Positions 1-12,780 are shown, numbered from the stretch's first letter. The stretch: DNA of 64,000 nt from Lathyrus oleraceus (GCF_024323335.1 NC_066580.1:260259332-260323331), one strand, 5' to 3'. A program made the numbers and translations. Notes: a model not told the origin generated them from the sequence alone.

Positions 1-1817
1 TAAAGCCACCATTTGGATTCATCAAAATGGCTCCCACACCATGACCACTGTAATTGGAGGAACCGTCGAACACGAGTTTCCATCGAGATCCTGGTTCTGG
101 TCCTTCATCTGGGCCCGGGATCTCACAATCCTTTATCACCATTATATCCTCATCGAGGAAATAAAACTTTAATGGCTGATAGTCTTCAACTGGTTGGTGA
201 GCAAGATACTCTGCTAAAACACTTCCCTTGATTGCTTTTTGGTTTACGTACTGGATGTCGTACTCTGATAAGAGCATCTGCCAATGGGCAAGTCTTCCAT
301 TCAAGGTAGGTTTCTCAAAGATATACTTTATTGGATCCATTTTTGAGATCAACAAAGTAGTATGGCAAATCATGTACTGCCTCAAACGACGAGTGGCCCA
401 TGCTAGCGCGCAACAAGTTTTCTCCAAAAGCGAATATCGACCTTCACAATCAGTAAACATTTTACTCAGATAGTAAATAGCATGTTCTTTCCGACCAGTT
501 TCGTCATGTTGCCCCATCACGCATCCCATTGACCCTTCAAGCACAGTCATATACATGATTAATGGCTTTCCTGGGACGGGTGGAATTAAAATAGGAGGCT
601 CTTGCAAGTATTGACGAATCTTCTCAAAAGCACTTTGACAATCAGAATTCCATTCAATGGCTTGATCCTTTCGAAGCAATTTGAAGATAGGCTCACATGT
701 GGCTGTCATATGTGAGATAAACCTTGAGATGTAATTCAAACGTCCAAGGAAACCTCTAACTTCTCGCTCGGTGCATGGAGCAGGCTTTTCTTGTATAGCT
801 CGGACCTTATCGGGGTCCACCTCAATTCCTCGTTGACTAACGATGAAACCAAGCAACTTCCCTAAACGGACACTGAATGTCCATTTTGCAGGGTTTAATC
901 GTAATCTAAACTTTCTGAGGCGTCCAAATAGCTTCTTCAGATGGCTCATATGATCTTCTTCATTCTGAGATTTAGCGATCATGTCATCAACATAGACCTC
1001 TATCTCTTTGTGCATCATATCATGGAAAAGAGTGACCATAGCTCTTTGGTAAGTTGCCCCGACATTTTTGAGACCGAAAGGCATTACCTTGTAGCAAAAC
1101 GTGCCCCAACGGGTAATAAAAGTGGTCTTCTCCATGTCATCTGGAGCCATCTTGATTTGATTGTATCCCGAAAAACCATCCATAAAGGAGAATACAACAA
1201 AACTTGCAGTGTTGTCTACCAGAGTATCAATGTATGGTAGAGGGAAATCGTCCTTTGGACTAGCTTTGCTCAGATCCCTATAGTCTACACACATCCTCAC
1301 CTTTCCATCCTTTTTAGGCACAGGTACAATATTAGCTACCCATTGTGGGTATTTCGCCACTACGAGAAAACCAACATCAAATTGTCGTTTGACTTCTTCA
1401 TGAATCTTCAGAGCCATATCTGGTCTTGTTCTTCGGAGTTTCTGCTTTACTGGCAGACATTCTGGATGAAGCGGAAGCTTGTGCTCAACGATGTTGGTGT
1501 CCAAACCTGGCATATCCTGGTATGACCATGCAAATACATCCACATATTCTTATAGCAGCTTAACCAATCTCTCTTTGAATCTTGCTTCAAGCGTGGTGTC
1601 GATTTTGACTTCTTTCTTCTCTTCCTCTGTGCCAAGGTTGATTGTTTCCACCGGATCTTCATGTGGCTGAAGGGCTTTGGACTCGTGCTCGAGCAGCCTT
1701 GCCAATTTGTCGGGGATGTAACAATATTCTTCACCCTCTTCTTCCGCTTGGTAGATAGGGGAGTCAAAGTTATGAGAGGGAGTAAAGTCATTGGATTCAA
1801 CGGGGTTATCATTTATT
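1..1817 (-). pseudogene. Ogre pol exon 2: reverse transcriptase, RNase H and start of aRNH
   Basis: The reading frame starts at the proposed intron acceptor (cag at 1820-1818) and runs off the window edge. One TAA near 1554-1556 interrupts it. Visible motifs are the RT palm entry VPKKDGKVRMCVDYRD, the fingers region GYNQIKMA, the catalytic YVDDMIAKS (about 985-960) and the RT connection (GFLGRLNYISRFI). RNase H motifs follow. At the very end of the window (about 100-1) begins the second, archaeal-type RNase H, with FDGSSNYSGHG, which is typical of Tat/Ogre elements. Apart from the stop the frame is clean, so this copy is fairly young. The product would copy retrotransposon RNA into DNA in the particle. 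Confidence 0.88.
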
Positions 1818-2076
1818 CTGCATGTTTGAATGATTAATTTCTTTTAGAAAAGTAAATATAAAAGATGCATAAAGGAAAAGTTTTTTTTGTCTTTTTTGTT
1901 TTTGAAAAGATTGCCATTTTCTTAAGAGAAAGCAAAATAAATGAATAAGAAGAATTTAAACAAAATGCCTTTCATTCATTGATGATGATTATTTGAAAAT
2001 GAAAAGGGGCCCTACAACATGATCCACTAGCCTTGGGCAGAGCTAAGGATTTGAAAGGAAAAACAACAACTATTAC
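1818..2076 (-). other. Predicted Ogre intron between protease and RT (element 1)
   Basis: The donor GTAATA starts at 2076, overlapping the terminal stop region of gag-pro. The acceptor is CAG at 1820-1818, after a T-rich tract. Removing these 259 bases joins the protease frame to the RT frame. The same arrangement occurs in the plus-strand element at 44191-44445 (255 bases). Ogre elements are known to carry a spliced intron at this place. Splicing itself is inferred. Confidence 0.7.
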
Positions 2077-4295
2077 ATTGACAAAGGAAAAATTTCGGGG
2101 ATCTCAACCGCCTTCCAGTTGTTCAAAGCTGTCTCACACCGGTAAACCAAACATGGCTCATCTTCATTTTTGTTGCTATCTTCAATTGTGTTGACCTGAT
2201 CTCCATGGATGAATCATGTGCTGAGGAATACTTCCTGGATGCTTTGGGTGTTGTCCTTTGTAGGGACTCGGGCTCCTTTCGCAGCGGAAGGCACATATCC
2301 CAGACCAAAGCGATCATGGTTCTCACGAACATCAATAAGCTGACCCCAACCTTCAGGGTTTCCTCCTTCAATGCTAGACTTTAAGCTTTTTAGAGAAGCG
2401 AAAGATGAACAAGCTTTCCCAACCGGGTCCTTCATCTCCACAAAAGTGGCATTGGCTTTTTCAAGAGCTCGGAAAGAAGTTTTCAAAGCGTCCTCATCAG
2501 CCTCGGTATACCTGAAGGATGAAAGGTGACTGACCATAAAGTCCTCCTCTCCAGAGATAATAATCAGTTGGTTGTCCATCACAAACTTCATTTTTTGATG
2601 TAAAATAGAGGTGACTGCCCCTGCAGCATGAATCCAAGGACGTCCCAGCAAGCAGCTATATGCTGGATTAATATCCATGACTTGGAAATTAATCGGGAAT
2701 ACGTGAGGGCCAACCAATATGGGCAGTTCCACCTCTCCAATCACGGTTCTCCTGGAACCATCAAAAGCCTTCACTATCAGGGCACTAGGCTTCATAGCTG
2801 GTCATTGATAAGATAACTTGGCGAGTGTTCTTTTTGGCATCACATTCAGAGAAGATCTGGTATCAACCAAAACTCTCGCCAAAGCATCATCTTTGCATTT
2901 TACTGAGATATGGAGAGCACGATTGTGATTTTGTCCATCCTTAGGTAATTCCTCTCCACTGAAGCTCAAAGTATTGCAAGTTGTGATGTTCTCAACCACC
3001 CCATCAAATTGGTCAACTGTTATGCTTTGCGTTACATGAGCTTGGGAAAGCACCTTCAACAAAGCCTCCCTATGGGCTTGGGAGTTCAATAGCAGGGAAA
3101 GAATAGAAATCTTAGATGGTGTTTGATGCAGCTGATCCACCACTTTGTAATCACTCCTCTTGATTAACTTCAAGAATTCAACAGCATCCTCAAATTGGAC
3201 CACTTCAGGTTCTTTAGTGGGAGTTGCGACTGTTGATTCCTTGTTTGGCCCTTGAGGAGTCACATTGAATTCAGGCGTATAGATTTGACCGCTACAGGTC
3301 ATTCTGCTCATTCCTGCAATATTGGTGACGTCCTCACTCATAGCTTCTGTCACTTCGACGTCTGCATTTCCTTCAACATCCATATCCATAACGGTAATCT
3401 CATATTTCCAAGGCACATCCTTGGTGCTCTCGTATGGAAAAGGCGTGGGCATAAATATTTCAACAGGCGACGACTTACTATTCACCGGAACCACTCCACC
3501 ACTGTAATATGGGATTTCAACTGGTTCAGGGAAATTGAAACAAGGTTCAATTACCAACACGTCTTCGTTCTTCGCAACACTAGAGGTTTGAAGCACTCCC
3601 TTATCCATGAAGTCTTGAATGTTGTCTCGTACCACCTGACACCCCTTTGGGTATGTGGCACACTCTTCACAATTTTCATGATTAACATTAATCAGGCCAG
3701 CTTCCACCAATCGGGCATGGAATGCTGCCAAAGGAGTCTTAACATCATCCATCTTATCAACCGTAACACCAACAGAGGCATCTTCAATGGCGTTTACTAC
3801 AGGATCTCCATGGGGAGGAAGAGGATTGTTCTTCACATTCGGTCCCATATCTTTAAAGGACAGAATCTTGCTTTCAATCAGTTCACGAACCCTATGCTTC
3901 AGAGCGTAGCAACCCTCTAGGTCATGCCCGTGGGCACCTTCATGAAAAGGACAATATGCATTAGGGTTGTACCATGGAGGAAGACGATCAGGTGGAGGTG
4001 CCACAGGTCTAGGAACCACCAAACCCTTTTGCAACAAGGAGGGATAAAGCTCAGTGTACGACATTTGGATTGGATTGAACGTCGCCCTATCCCCTTGCCT
4101 CCTATTCTGGTTCTGAGCATTTTTCCTTGGAGCTTGAGCTCTCGGCTGTTGATAAATAGGAGCTGCTGGTGCTTGTTGATAAGTTGGAGGAACCGCAGCA
4201 CGTTGTTGAACTGGAGCTGGTCGATAAACTGGAGGCACTTGATAAGCCTGAGCAGGTTGTTGATTGAATGCAGGCGTCACAACAGCTACGTATGG
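2077..4295 (-). pseudogene. Ogre gag C-terminal linker and aspartic protease (element 1)
   Basis: The open stretch 4280-2802 encodes a Q/P-rich linker, then a conserved block with ELYPSLLQKGLV, CPFHEGAHGHDLEGCYALK (a C/H-rich knuckle-like motif), and a protease with VLVDTRSSLNVMPK. The usual DTG triad reads DTR here, so the active site is damaged. After a TGA (2802-2804) the frame continues to 2214 with AFDGSRRTVIGEVELP and CLLGRPWIH, the C-terminal half of the protease. After another TGA (2214-2216) the same frame runs on to the intron donor at 2077. Protease would mature Gag and Pol. This copy cannot make an uninterrupted precursor. Confidence 0.85.
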
Positions 4296-5213
4296 TTACA
4301 GAGCGTATTGGACGGGATACATGGGTTGCTGATAGGGAAAGGGTTGTTGAACATACTGCTGAGGTGAATATTGTTGTGGTCTCCTTCTTGGAGGAGCTCT
4401 TCCTTGACCAATAGTCACAACATTTGTTTCCCCTTCCTTCTTTTTGGGAAACCCTCCAGAGAACTTCTTTTGATTAGCATTTGAAGTTCCAGCTACAGCC
4501 GCCAGTTTTCCATTTCTTACACCATATTCAACGCGAGCTCCTATATCCACAAGCTCGAAGAATCCCAAGGAAGCACTTTCAACCATCTTCTCATAGAATT
4601 GGGGTTGGGCAGTGTCGATAAATAGTTCGGCCAATTCCTTTTCAGCAAGAGGTGGTTCAACCTGAGAAGCCAGTTCCCTCCATCTCTGAGCATATTCCTT
4701 GAAGGACTCCTTGTCATGCTGGAACATGCTTTGCAACTGTCTTCTGTCAGGCGCCATGTCCATGTTGTATTTGTAGTGTTTTATGAACGCGTCTGACAGA
4801 TCTTGGAAACACCTGATCCTATTCTGATCCAGACTCAAATACCACTTAGAAGGAGCCCCACTCAAGCTATCTTGAAAACAGTGGATCATCATCTTGTCGT
4901 CTTCCACGTGTGCATCCATTTTTCAGTAATACATGATGAGATGGCTCTTTGGACAAGTATGCCCCTTGTATTTGTCGAAGTCTGGAGTTTTGAATTTGGC
5001 CGGAATCACCAACCCAGATACAAGGCACATTTCTTTGGCGGCAGATCCAAAGACGTGGTCTCCTTCTAAATCTCGGAACTTCTTCTCAAGGAGTTGCATG
5101 TTCTCCTTTACTTCTCTGAAATCCTCAAACCTTACTTCGTCACCAGCAACGGTTGAGTCGATAGTCTGATACATGTGATGTTGATCTTCATAGTGAGAAA
5201 TATGCCTAGCATA
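4296..5213 (-). pseudogene. Ogre gag (capsid) fragment (element 1)
   Basis: The fragment covers the gag core: KYKGHTCPKSHL, then FQDSLSGAPSKWYLSL, then KESFKEYAQRWRELASQVEP, a pattern typical of plant Ty3 gag. A TGA at 4923-4925 splits it between the KYKGHT and FQDSL parts, and a TAA at 4296-4298 separates it from the Q/P-rich tail. The frame remains open upstream of 5174 and ends abruptly at about 5213, where foreign sequence starts. The coiled-coil N-terminus seen in the plus-strand copies is therefore missing. Gag would form the virus-like particle shell. Confidence 0.85.
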
Positions 5214-5214
5214 A

Positions 5215-6300
5215 TGTCATACCCCGATTTTGTTCTGGTTTTATTTGTCTCACGGATACCACGACATATTTGTTTTTAACCATCAAACCTTGATTTCCAC
5301 ATCTCTTTGTAATGGACTTGGGCCAAGCCATATATAGGAATCTAGAATCCTTTAAGGTTCTATGATGAACATGGCACAAGACTTAGTTGCTTGTGGGACA
5401 TCCTCTCCTGTCATGTTATAGCCTCACCACATATCATCACGCGCTCCATTCACAAAATACCCAGGAGAATTTACGCATCGTTGAGTTCAAATGGTGCATT
5501 GGTCCATAAGTACGAGTTGTAAATTAAGTTGTCGAGTGTTTTGTTTGGTGTGTGAGCGCATCATTTTTGGTCCTTTATAAATCTCATGTCAATCCATTCC
5601 CATGTTTACTACGACCCCTCTACGTACAATGGTTCATAATGTGGCAAAGTTATCAAGATCCAAATAACCAAACCAGTGTAACTTCATTCAAATAAACAAA
5701 CATCATTACAATCCATCAAAGTGCATTATTTGAAACAAAACTACGGAGTTCGGTATTATTGACAAAGAATACAACCCATCTCTATACCAAATTACCCATT
5801 CTAATTCTAATCACCTCCTAAAGCTTCACGTTAATCTTTGGACGAGCCATTGGTGTGTGGACACGTTAGTTCCAACCTTGATGACATGATCGTTTAAGCC
5901 ATCCTGCCATAAACACTAGCAAGAAGATAAACAGACCAAGGTGTGAGGGATAATCATGCCACGTAATGTACCGCCAACATGAGCCCTGTAATGAACACCA
6001 TCTGCGATATACCGTGAAAGCCACAGTTCATAATTACAGATGTAAGAAACTTAGCACAGCTATACCAAGACAAAGGCATAAGTAGATGCCATGAATTTTT
6101 CATAATAAAGTTGGAACTACAATCAATTCTTGTTACAAACTACCCATGGATGCATCAGAATCATAAAGAGAAGACGTCTAATTGAGTTCTATTGTTACAA
6201 AAGCTATAAACCAATCACTTTTCATGTGGATCCATAACTAAAAGATGCTATAGTCCAAACTGTCAGTCATTTTACATGACACGGATACTATTTTTACGTG
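5215..6300 (+). repeat. LTR-like 5' end interrupting gag, then unassigned AT-rich DNA
   Basis: At 5215 the gag homology stops and the sequence begins TGTCATACCCCGATTTTG. This has the TG start and C-rich opening seen at other LTR starts here (TGTAAGACCCC at 55397, and TGTCATACCCTA on the minus strand at 27260). I could not find the matching LTR end or a PBS, so the extent is unknown. The rest, to about 6300, is non-coding with no gene that I can recognise. Confidence 0.35.
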
Positions 6301-7116
6301 GCTCAAAATTTGATCGACTGTCCCAAGTAGGATACAGATTGGTTAAAACAAGATTTTGCTTACAACAAGATTTTGTTCACAACAAGGTACTCCAACAGGA
6401 AACCCACGCCGTCCAAATCCAAACTTTCGAGCTGCAAGCAACAAAACAGCAGCATAGCTGTGGGATGAACCAAAAATGCTAGAGGCCACGCTCCCGGATC
6501 CAATACCGCGAACAAAGCTGCAAAACTGCGATGCTGCGTACGTGCCCACTGCGACCAAAGCGACAGTACCGTAACCTGCACTACCACAACAGCAATAGAA
6601 TAAATTGATCAGCAGCAAATCATGGCATTTAAATCGATGCATCATCATCTTCGGTATCGTACCTGCTGCATGATAACAGAGGAGATAAAGCAAAGACAAC
6701 ATGAGTTCAAGTCACTCAAGGCCAATGATGTGCAAACTTCACACTTGCATCCAATATGCAAAATCAACTTGACATCAGAATCTTACGTGCCCTATATCAT
6801 AAAGGAAAGTAACTTAAAAGTTGCAGGGGAAAGGGAAACGAGGTTGATACATGAGGGTAAGTTGTATACTTACAAAGGACGGATTCTTTTCATTTCCTCA
6901 CGAGCCGTCATCTTCTGCAGCTACCAACAGAACACGCCGGAGTATTTTGATAAGGTGAGGCAACAAACGAGGCAATTATAGAAACAACCACCAAAATTTC
7001 AATTGATAATTGATGCTGCAAAGGTAATGGAATAAGGTATATCGCAATCCAAAACGCTCAAATTTGATGAAGCCTACATAAGAAAGAAATATTAGTAAAT
7101 TCATGGAGGAGATGAA
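6301..7116. other. Non-coding stretch next to the ABCC fragment
   Basis: Short overlapping open frames exist on both strands, but none shows a family motif. It may be intron or flanking DNA of the broken ABCC transporter copy upstream on the minus strand. I see no further transporter exon in it. Confidence 0.3.
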
Positions 7117-7860
<744 letters not shown>

Positions 7861-8600
7861 AAAATATCATAACAGGAGGCATCCAACAAAGATATCATAA
7901 CAGGTCGTGCAGAACAAATGTTCTGTTGCGACTATAACATACCTGGCCTAACCTGTCCTGCATTGCAATGATCTAACCATCCTGAAAATCCTAAAAAGTG
8001 GCAGCCATGATTGCTGCAAAACCAGACATAGCAGCATGTTACAAGCACAAGTTAGATCAGCAATAAGTTTATCAAAGTACCATAGCATAATAAGCCAGAT
8101 GATTGTTATAAGTCGGTATCACAAAAGCGTCTGAAACTTAACTTAGAGTGCAATGTGATATCCAATGGTTTGTAGCATTCGAAAGGTGTTTCATTGGCCT
8201 ACTTCTCGCCTTCATTTGAGCAAATGATAGAGTTACGCGTCAGCTACATTAGCGATCATGCGTCAAGAAGATCCTACGAACTCATAACTGTGAATGGCGA
8301 CCCTGTGATTCAAAACAGTACAGATATAAGAATTGAGAAGAGTTACCACGTAATCCCAAGACCAGGTTCTTATGTTGCAAATGATCACGTCGAGTCATAC
8401 AAATTAGAGAAGTTAAAGCATGATTTTTAAAAGCAGTAAAAACAAAGTTACTTACCACATACGACATATCTTTTACAGCAGTAGAAATTATTCAAAGAAG
8501 GGATTTGGAGGAGTGGTCACGCGAAACAAATCTCACCACCTTCATTCCTGGGACCACACCAAAATCTAGAGGGGATCTGATCCTAACGGAATTATTTGGA
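7861..8600. other. Non-coding stretch, nothing recognised
   Basis: Upstream of the ABCC fragment on its own strand. A short CAG-flanked segment near 7930-8010 could be a decayed exon or intron, but I could not match it to the ABCC family. Nothing else stands out. Confidence 0.25.
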
Positions 8601-8639
8601 ATTTCCGCCAGCTCAGGAGTGAGAAACCTCGTACCCCCA

Positions 8640-8972
8640 AAGCTCTATATAAAGACCATCCATCATTGGGATGAGGGAACCTTTTTTCCAGTGTCGTTAC
8701 CCTGCAGAAATAGAAGCAAAAACATCACTAAAGATCTAATCTTTCTTTTGGAGTTTGTTGAAATTTCATATTGAAACTCAGCAAACTCGAGCTAAAGCCA
8801 CAGTTTACCCAAAAACGATTCCCATCCCCATAGCAGTGACGTAAGAAGGAAAGAGAAGGAGAATAAGCGAAGAGGACAAAAGGTGCAGAAGGAGGAAAGC
8901 GATAAGAAAGCAACATACCTTGAAGGGTCGGTCACATCGCCGGTACGCTCGTCGGAAAATCTATTTTTCGGT
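8640..8972 (+). promoter_or_regulatory. Possible promoter and leader: TATA box, 5' exon, splice donor
   Basis: A TATA motif, CTCTATATAAAG, sits near 8642-8653. It is followed by a purine-rich stretch and then a GTGAGC donor-like site near 8971, with T-rich, intron-like DNA after it. This pattern fits either a plant 5' UTR with a leader intron or an LTR promoter. No downstream coding exon was found, so the call is weak. Confidence 0.3.
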
Positions 8973-9994
8973 GAGCTTTATATTACTTCCCTCTTTGTTG
9001 ATCTGCATATTTTTCTTTGTATGGATGACGCGTATATCTTTCTGTTTACCATACCATTGTGAACCGTTTACTTGCTTTGGTTAAATCATGAATTGTTATA
9101 GTTTGCTTGCTTGTGTTTGAATCCGTAGCGTAAGAATAGTTGGTTGCTCGCTCTGATTCAGGGTTAGGCTTAGAATACGTTTTGGTTGAGATGGTCCGTT
9201 GAGATTTTGGGGGATTTCATTCATAGATTCAGGTTGATGTTCAGAAAAATAATTTTCTTTGGTTAACATTCACGTTTAAACAGAAGGGGAACCAAGTGAA
9301 GGAGACGAAGTGTTTTTTTCTTTTGGTCTGTGCGTTATTTAAATCAATCAATGGTAGCGTTTGGCAGCTTTATTATGATCTAATAAGAATATTTAGCTTT
9401 AATGGACATTAAAGGAGGGTTAGAGAGTCCCAAGGCGGCACACGTGCATTTTCCGGTTGGGAAAGACCAAACTGTCACTTAACCGACGCCCCTTCGCCTT
9501 CCACTGCTTCTGGACAGATTGTTAAATTGGGCTTAAGGCCCAATTCTTTTTTTTTATTTGGCTGGCTGATTGTTTTTTATGTGGGAAAGTGGGGGCCTTA
9601 GGGCCCATTTCGGTTCCCTCACAAGCCAAAACCTCTGTTGGGCCATTGCAATATGATTTTTAAGGGTTCACCCCTTGTTCTCCTTTCACACACCCAACCT
9701 GCATTTTTACTCATTTGTCATTTTATCCAAAATTTTATTTAAATATCTGAATAACATAATGATTATGATTAATAAATGGAAAAAAAAAATATCTTATCAA
9801 CATAAGTTCGATTATTATCCTTAATTCCTATTTTAGTTATTTATAGCATTAGATTATTATAGTCAATCAAATGGATGATAATTGTTGCTAAGATTGATCT
9901 ATCTTGGTCCAACCTCAAATAATTTTCCTTGAAAAAATATTAGTTCTAACGATTTCAAAATTAATTAATATACTCTTAAGAGCTCTATAACTTT
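8973..9994. other. Non-coding DNA with clustered TGGGCY/GGCCCA motifs
   Basis: There is no coding sequence. Between 9527 and 9650 there are several TGGGC/GGCCC motifs (site II-like, a TCP-binding type common in plant promoters). They include a near-palindrome, TTGGGCTTAAGGCCCAA, at about 9527-9543. From 9700 on the DNA is AT-rich. Confidence 0.3.
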
Positions 9995-10408
9995 AATTTT
10001 GGATGAAAAGGAGAATAGTGAGCATCTGCTTCACTATCTCTCGATTATTCGAGTAATTGGCGTACACCATATTACTCGGGTTTTTGTCATTCAATTAAAA
10101 CCCTAAAAAACTCTATAAAATTAAAATCATTTCCCCGATTTAATTATAAATTCTAAAAGCTTTATTTTAATAATTAATCTTTGGATGAAAATGGAATAGT
10201 AAGCCTCTGTTTCACTATCTCTCGATTATTCGAGTAATTGGCGTACGCCATATTACTCGGGTTTTTGTCATTGAATAAAAACCCTAATAATCATACAAAA
10301 TACAAATCATCTTCCTAAATTAAGGTAATACTCAAAATATATCTTTTTATAAACTTGGGATGAAAAAGAATATAGGAAGCGTCCGCTTCACTATTTCTCA
10401 ATTTCTCG
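9995..10408. repeat. Tandem repeat, about 180-bp unit, 2.3 copies
   Basis: Units start at GGATGAAA near 10001, 10183 and 10358, so the spacing is 182 and 175 bp. Each has a conserved core (TCACTATCTCTCGATTATTC, then GGCGTAC and ATTACTCGGGTTTTTGTCA). The third copy is cut off where Ogre ORF1 sequence begins at about 10409. The core contains TTACTCG and CGAGTAA as inverted elements. Confidence 0.8.
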
Positions 10409-10593
10409 AATTGAGCAATAGTCACTGCAGTCATCATGTCCATCTTCTCATTTAGGATGTCCAGGATTCTTCCATAGTTTTGCACAAAGCTATTGAGTTT
10501 GATTGGCGTTACTTTGGCACTCAAATTTTGCAGGCTGGCAAGGTCCACGTTCTTGTATTTGAACTGAAAAGTGTTTCTTCTCTCAGGATTCAT
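10409..10593 (-). pseudogene. 5' fragment of Ogre ORF1 (DUF7745-type)
   Basis: From the ATG at 10593 the peptide starts MNPERRNTFQFKY, then LDILNEKMDMMTAVTIAQF. It aligns with the start of the intact ORF1 at 39491 (MDKQRRNTKK, KLLSIL, LVQFYDP). Homology stops right after the QF residues at about 10409, where tandem-repeat sequence replaces the remaining ~400 codons. The role of ORF1 is unknown. This copy is non-functional. Confidence 0.75.
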
Positions 10594-11518
10594 CTTGCTA
10601 ACAAGTCTTGGATTCCTGAAATAATGCGAAACAAACTAAGAGTTTTGCTTTTTATGCGTATGCAATGAATGGATGGATGCAATGTTTTTTTTGGTACAGG
10701 TTTAAAAGTCTGAGGTATGGATAAATCTGATTGCTTTCCAAAACGGGGTTATCACCGAGTATGATCTAGGGTTTTGTTACAAAGGATCCCCAGAGTCATT
10801 GATTCACAAGAATGTTTGACGCTTACGGAAAATACTCTTCGGTCGTCAACTCCATCAAGGGAATCTATTTTGGGTGAGGCTCTCGTACCGACTCTTACGA
10901 AGTAGTCACCTCGAGAGTCCATACTACGCAACCATCGACTTGGTTCTAGACAGGGTACTCAGAGTCATGGATTCAAAAGAATGTTTGACGCTTACGGGAA
11001 ATACTTTCCGATCGTCAACTCCATCAAGGGAATTTATTCTGAGCGAGGTTCTCGTATCGATTCTTATGAAGTATTCACCTCGGGAATCCATATTACGCAA
11101 CCATCATTTCTAGTTGGCCAAAGGTTCAATGTTCTAAAATGTTCTTAGAGTCATGGACCCCTTTGAAACATTGAAGCTTACGAGGTATCCACCTCGGGCG
11201 ACAATATTCGCAAAAGGATCTACTCTAAGTGAGGTTCTCATACCGACTCTTACGAAGTATTCACCTCGGGAGTCTGTACTACTCAACCATCATCCTATCT
11301 TATATGTTTTTTTCACTCTAGACTCGGGTGTAGAGTCTTTCCCACATGGTTTGCAATCAAATATTCAAGTACCCAACACAGTGGAACTAATATACAACAA
11401 ATATATCCATATAAGAATAAAGATAATAAAAGAAATAAATAAGGAAAAGTCATACAATTGAACAAACAAAGGCACACAAGTGTCCTAACTAGGCCTGACT
11501 CACTTAGGGATCGGTATT
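10594..11518 (-). repeat. Ogre-like leader with about 175-bp tandem repeats
   Basis: Between the PBS and ORF1 on the minus strand lie three repeats whose starts, AGAGTCAT, are at about 10792, 10962 and 11147 (spacing 170 and 185 bp). Each holds GAAGTA/TTCACCTCGG and ACCGACTCTTA-like segments. The leader is about 0.9 kb, like the leader of element B (38591-39490). No coding sequence is seen. Confidence 0.65.
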
Positions 11519-11535
11519 CCCCAGCAGAATCGTCA
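11519..11535 (-). other. Primer binding site of an Ogre-like element
   Basis: The minus-strand sequence TGACGATTCTGCTGGGG differs at two positions from TGGCGACTCTGCTGGGG at 38574. It lies two bases from an LTR end in ACA (11540-11538). This PBS class is the tRNA-Arg type described for Ogre; I know that from the family and did not compute it here. Confidence 0.75.
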
Positions 11536-12189
11536 TCTGTCGTACCTCGAAAAATGAGAACACGACCTAGCGAAGCGCAATCGCATGCTCGCAATGATGG
11601 ACTGAACATAGTCGCCACCGAACTTTATTTATTCCTAAAAAGGAAAGGGGAAATTTCGATAAAATCCAAGAAAGAACGATAATGATATTGGTCGTCGCAA
11701 TCAAATCAGGGTTCGGGAGTCGATTACGCAAGGGGAAGGTGTTAGCACCCCTCACGTTCGTTGTACTCAACGGGAACCGTTAGGCTAGTTATGCGCACTA
11801 GAATTAGTTTGAAATGTTAGGCTTTAAATTATTAGATGGGAAAGAAAGAATAGAATAGAGGAGAATATTTTTAGATTTTCGACGAAGGACTAAACCTAAG
11901 TTTTTTATTAGTGGGCCTGACAAGATTTACAAATCCTGCTCCTACGTAACTCAATAAAGAACTCAAGGCTTACGTAGTTCTGGGTATAAAAATGTTTGTT
12001 TGTTGGTCGATTTTAGCGAAAGCTACTTTGTGTCAAATCGACGAAAACATTGTTGGACTACCCAAAATAGGTGGAGAAACATTGCCTTGTATTGTTTTAA
12101 AACAAAATACCTTTCGTTGGAGAAAAGGTTTAAGAGGTCAATCGCACGGCGGCGAGAAAAGAAATTGATTGGTTTGATGTGTTTTGAGT

Positions 12190-12780
12190 AATGGCGAGAA
12201 CTTGGATGAGCGAGATATCCATCTCGAATCCTAGTCTCAGGAGTGTGTGGTATCCACCACGTTCCATTTCCATCTTATTTGTAAAAGTGTTTAATAAGGA
12301 TTAAGTGTTTTGAAATTGATTAAGAAAGGGTTTGAAGAAAACTGCATTGACAATTCTAAATGATGGCGAGAGCTAAGGTAGGCGAGGCATCCACCTCGAA
12401 TCTTAGTCTCAGGAGTGCACGATATCCACCATGTTCCATTTCCATATTTATTGAAAAAGTGCTAAATAGGAATTAAGTATTTTTTGAGTTTTATTATGAA
12501 AATGGCTTGATGTTGGATCAAGCATTGATAGACGTTTAAGAGAATTTTGAGTGAATGTTTGAGAGAAACTGAATAGATAAATTTGGATGATGGCGAGAGC
12601 TAAGATAGGCGAGACATCCATCTCAAACCCTAGTCTCAGGAGTGTGTGGTATCCACCATGTTCCATTTCCATATTTATTGAAAGGGTCTTTAAATATGAA
12701 TTAAGTTTTTTGAGTTTTTTTATTGTGAAAATGACTTGACGTTGGATCAAGCATTTGATGAGTGATTGAGGAAATGGAAT
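12190..12780. repeat. Tandem repeat inside the minus-strand LTR
   Basis: Three units begin with ATGGCGAGA at about 12191, 12362 and 12589. They share ATCCA-CTCGAA, TTAGTCTCAGGAGTG and TCCACCA-GTTCCATTTCC. Spacing is 171 and 227 bp, the second unit being longer through extra AT-rich sequence. Confidence 0.75.

Larger units (their letters stand above)
1..5214 (-). mobile_element. Ogre-like Ty3/Tat retrotransposon, internal part (element 1), truncated
   Basis: On the minus strand the order is gag (5213 to about 4296), a linker and protease (4295 to 2077), an intron (2076 to 1818), then RT and RNase H to the window start. It closely resembles the plus-strand element at 38574-47903 in domain order and sequence. 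It is cut at the gag side at 5214/5215, where a sequence resembling an LTR 5' end begins. At least five in-frame stops break it: 4923-4925, 4296-4298, 2802-2804, 2214-2216 and near 1554. The integrase and 3' LTR lie outside the window. The Ogre assignment rests on the intron position, the conserved gag/RT sequence and the nearby ORF1 fragment. Confidence 0.85.

Noticed and set aside
3252..3920. Long open frame of 222 codons on the plus strand
   Set aside because: It is a shadow of the minus-strand gag-protease frame, which has clear homology.
6622..6981. Open frame of 119 codons on the plus strand
   Set aside because: No family motif, and composition like the surrounding non-coding DNA.
8194..8430. 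Open frame of 78 codons on the plus strand
   Set aside because: No known motif and no support from neighbours. Probably chance.
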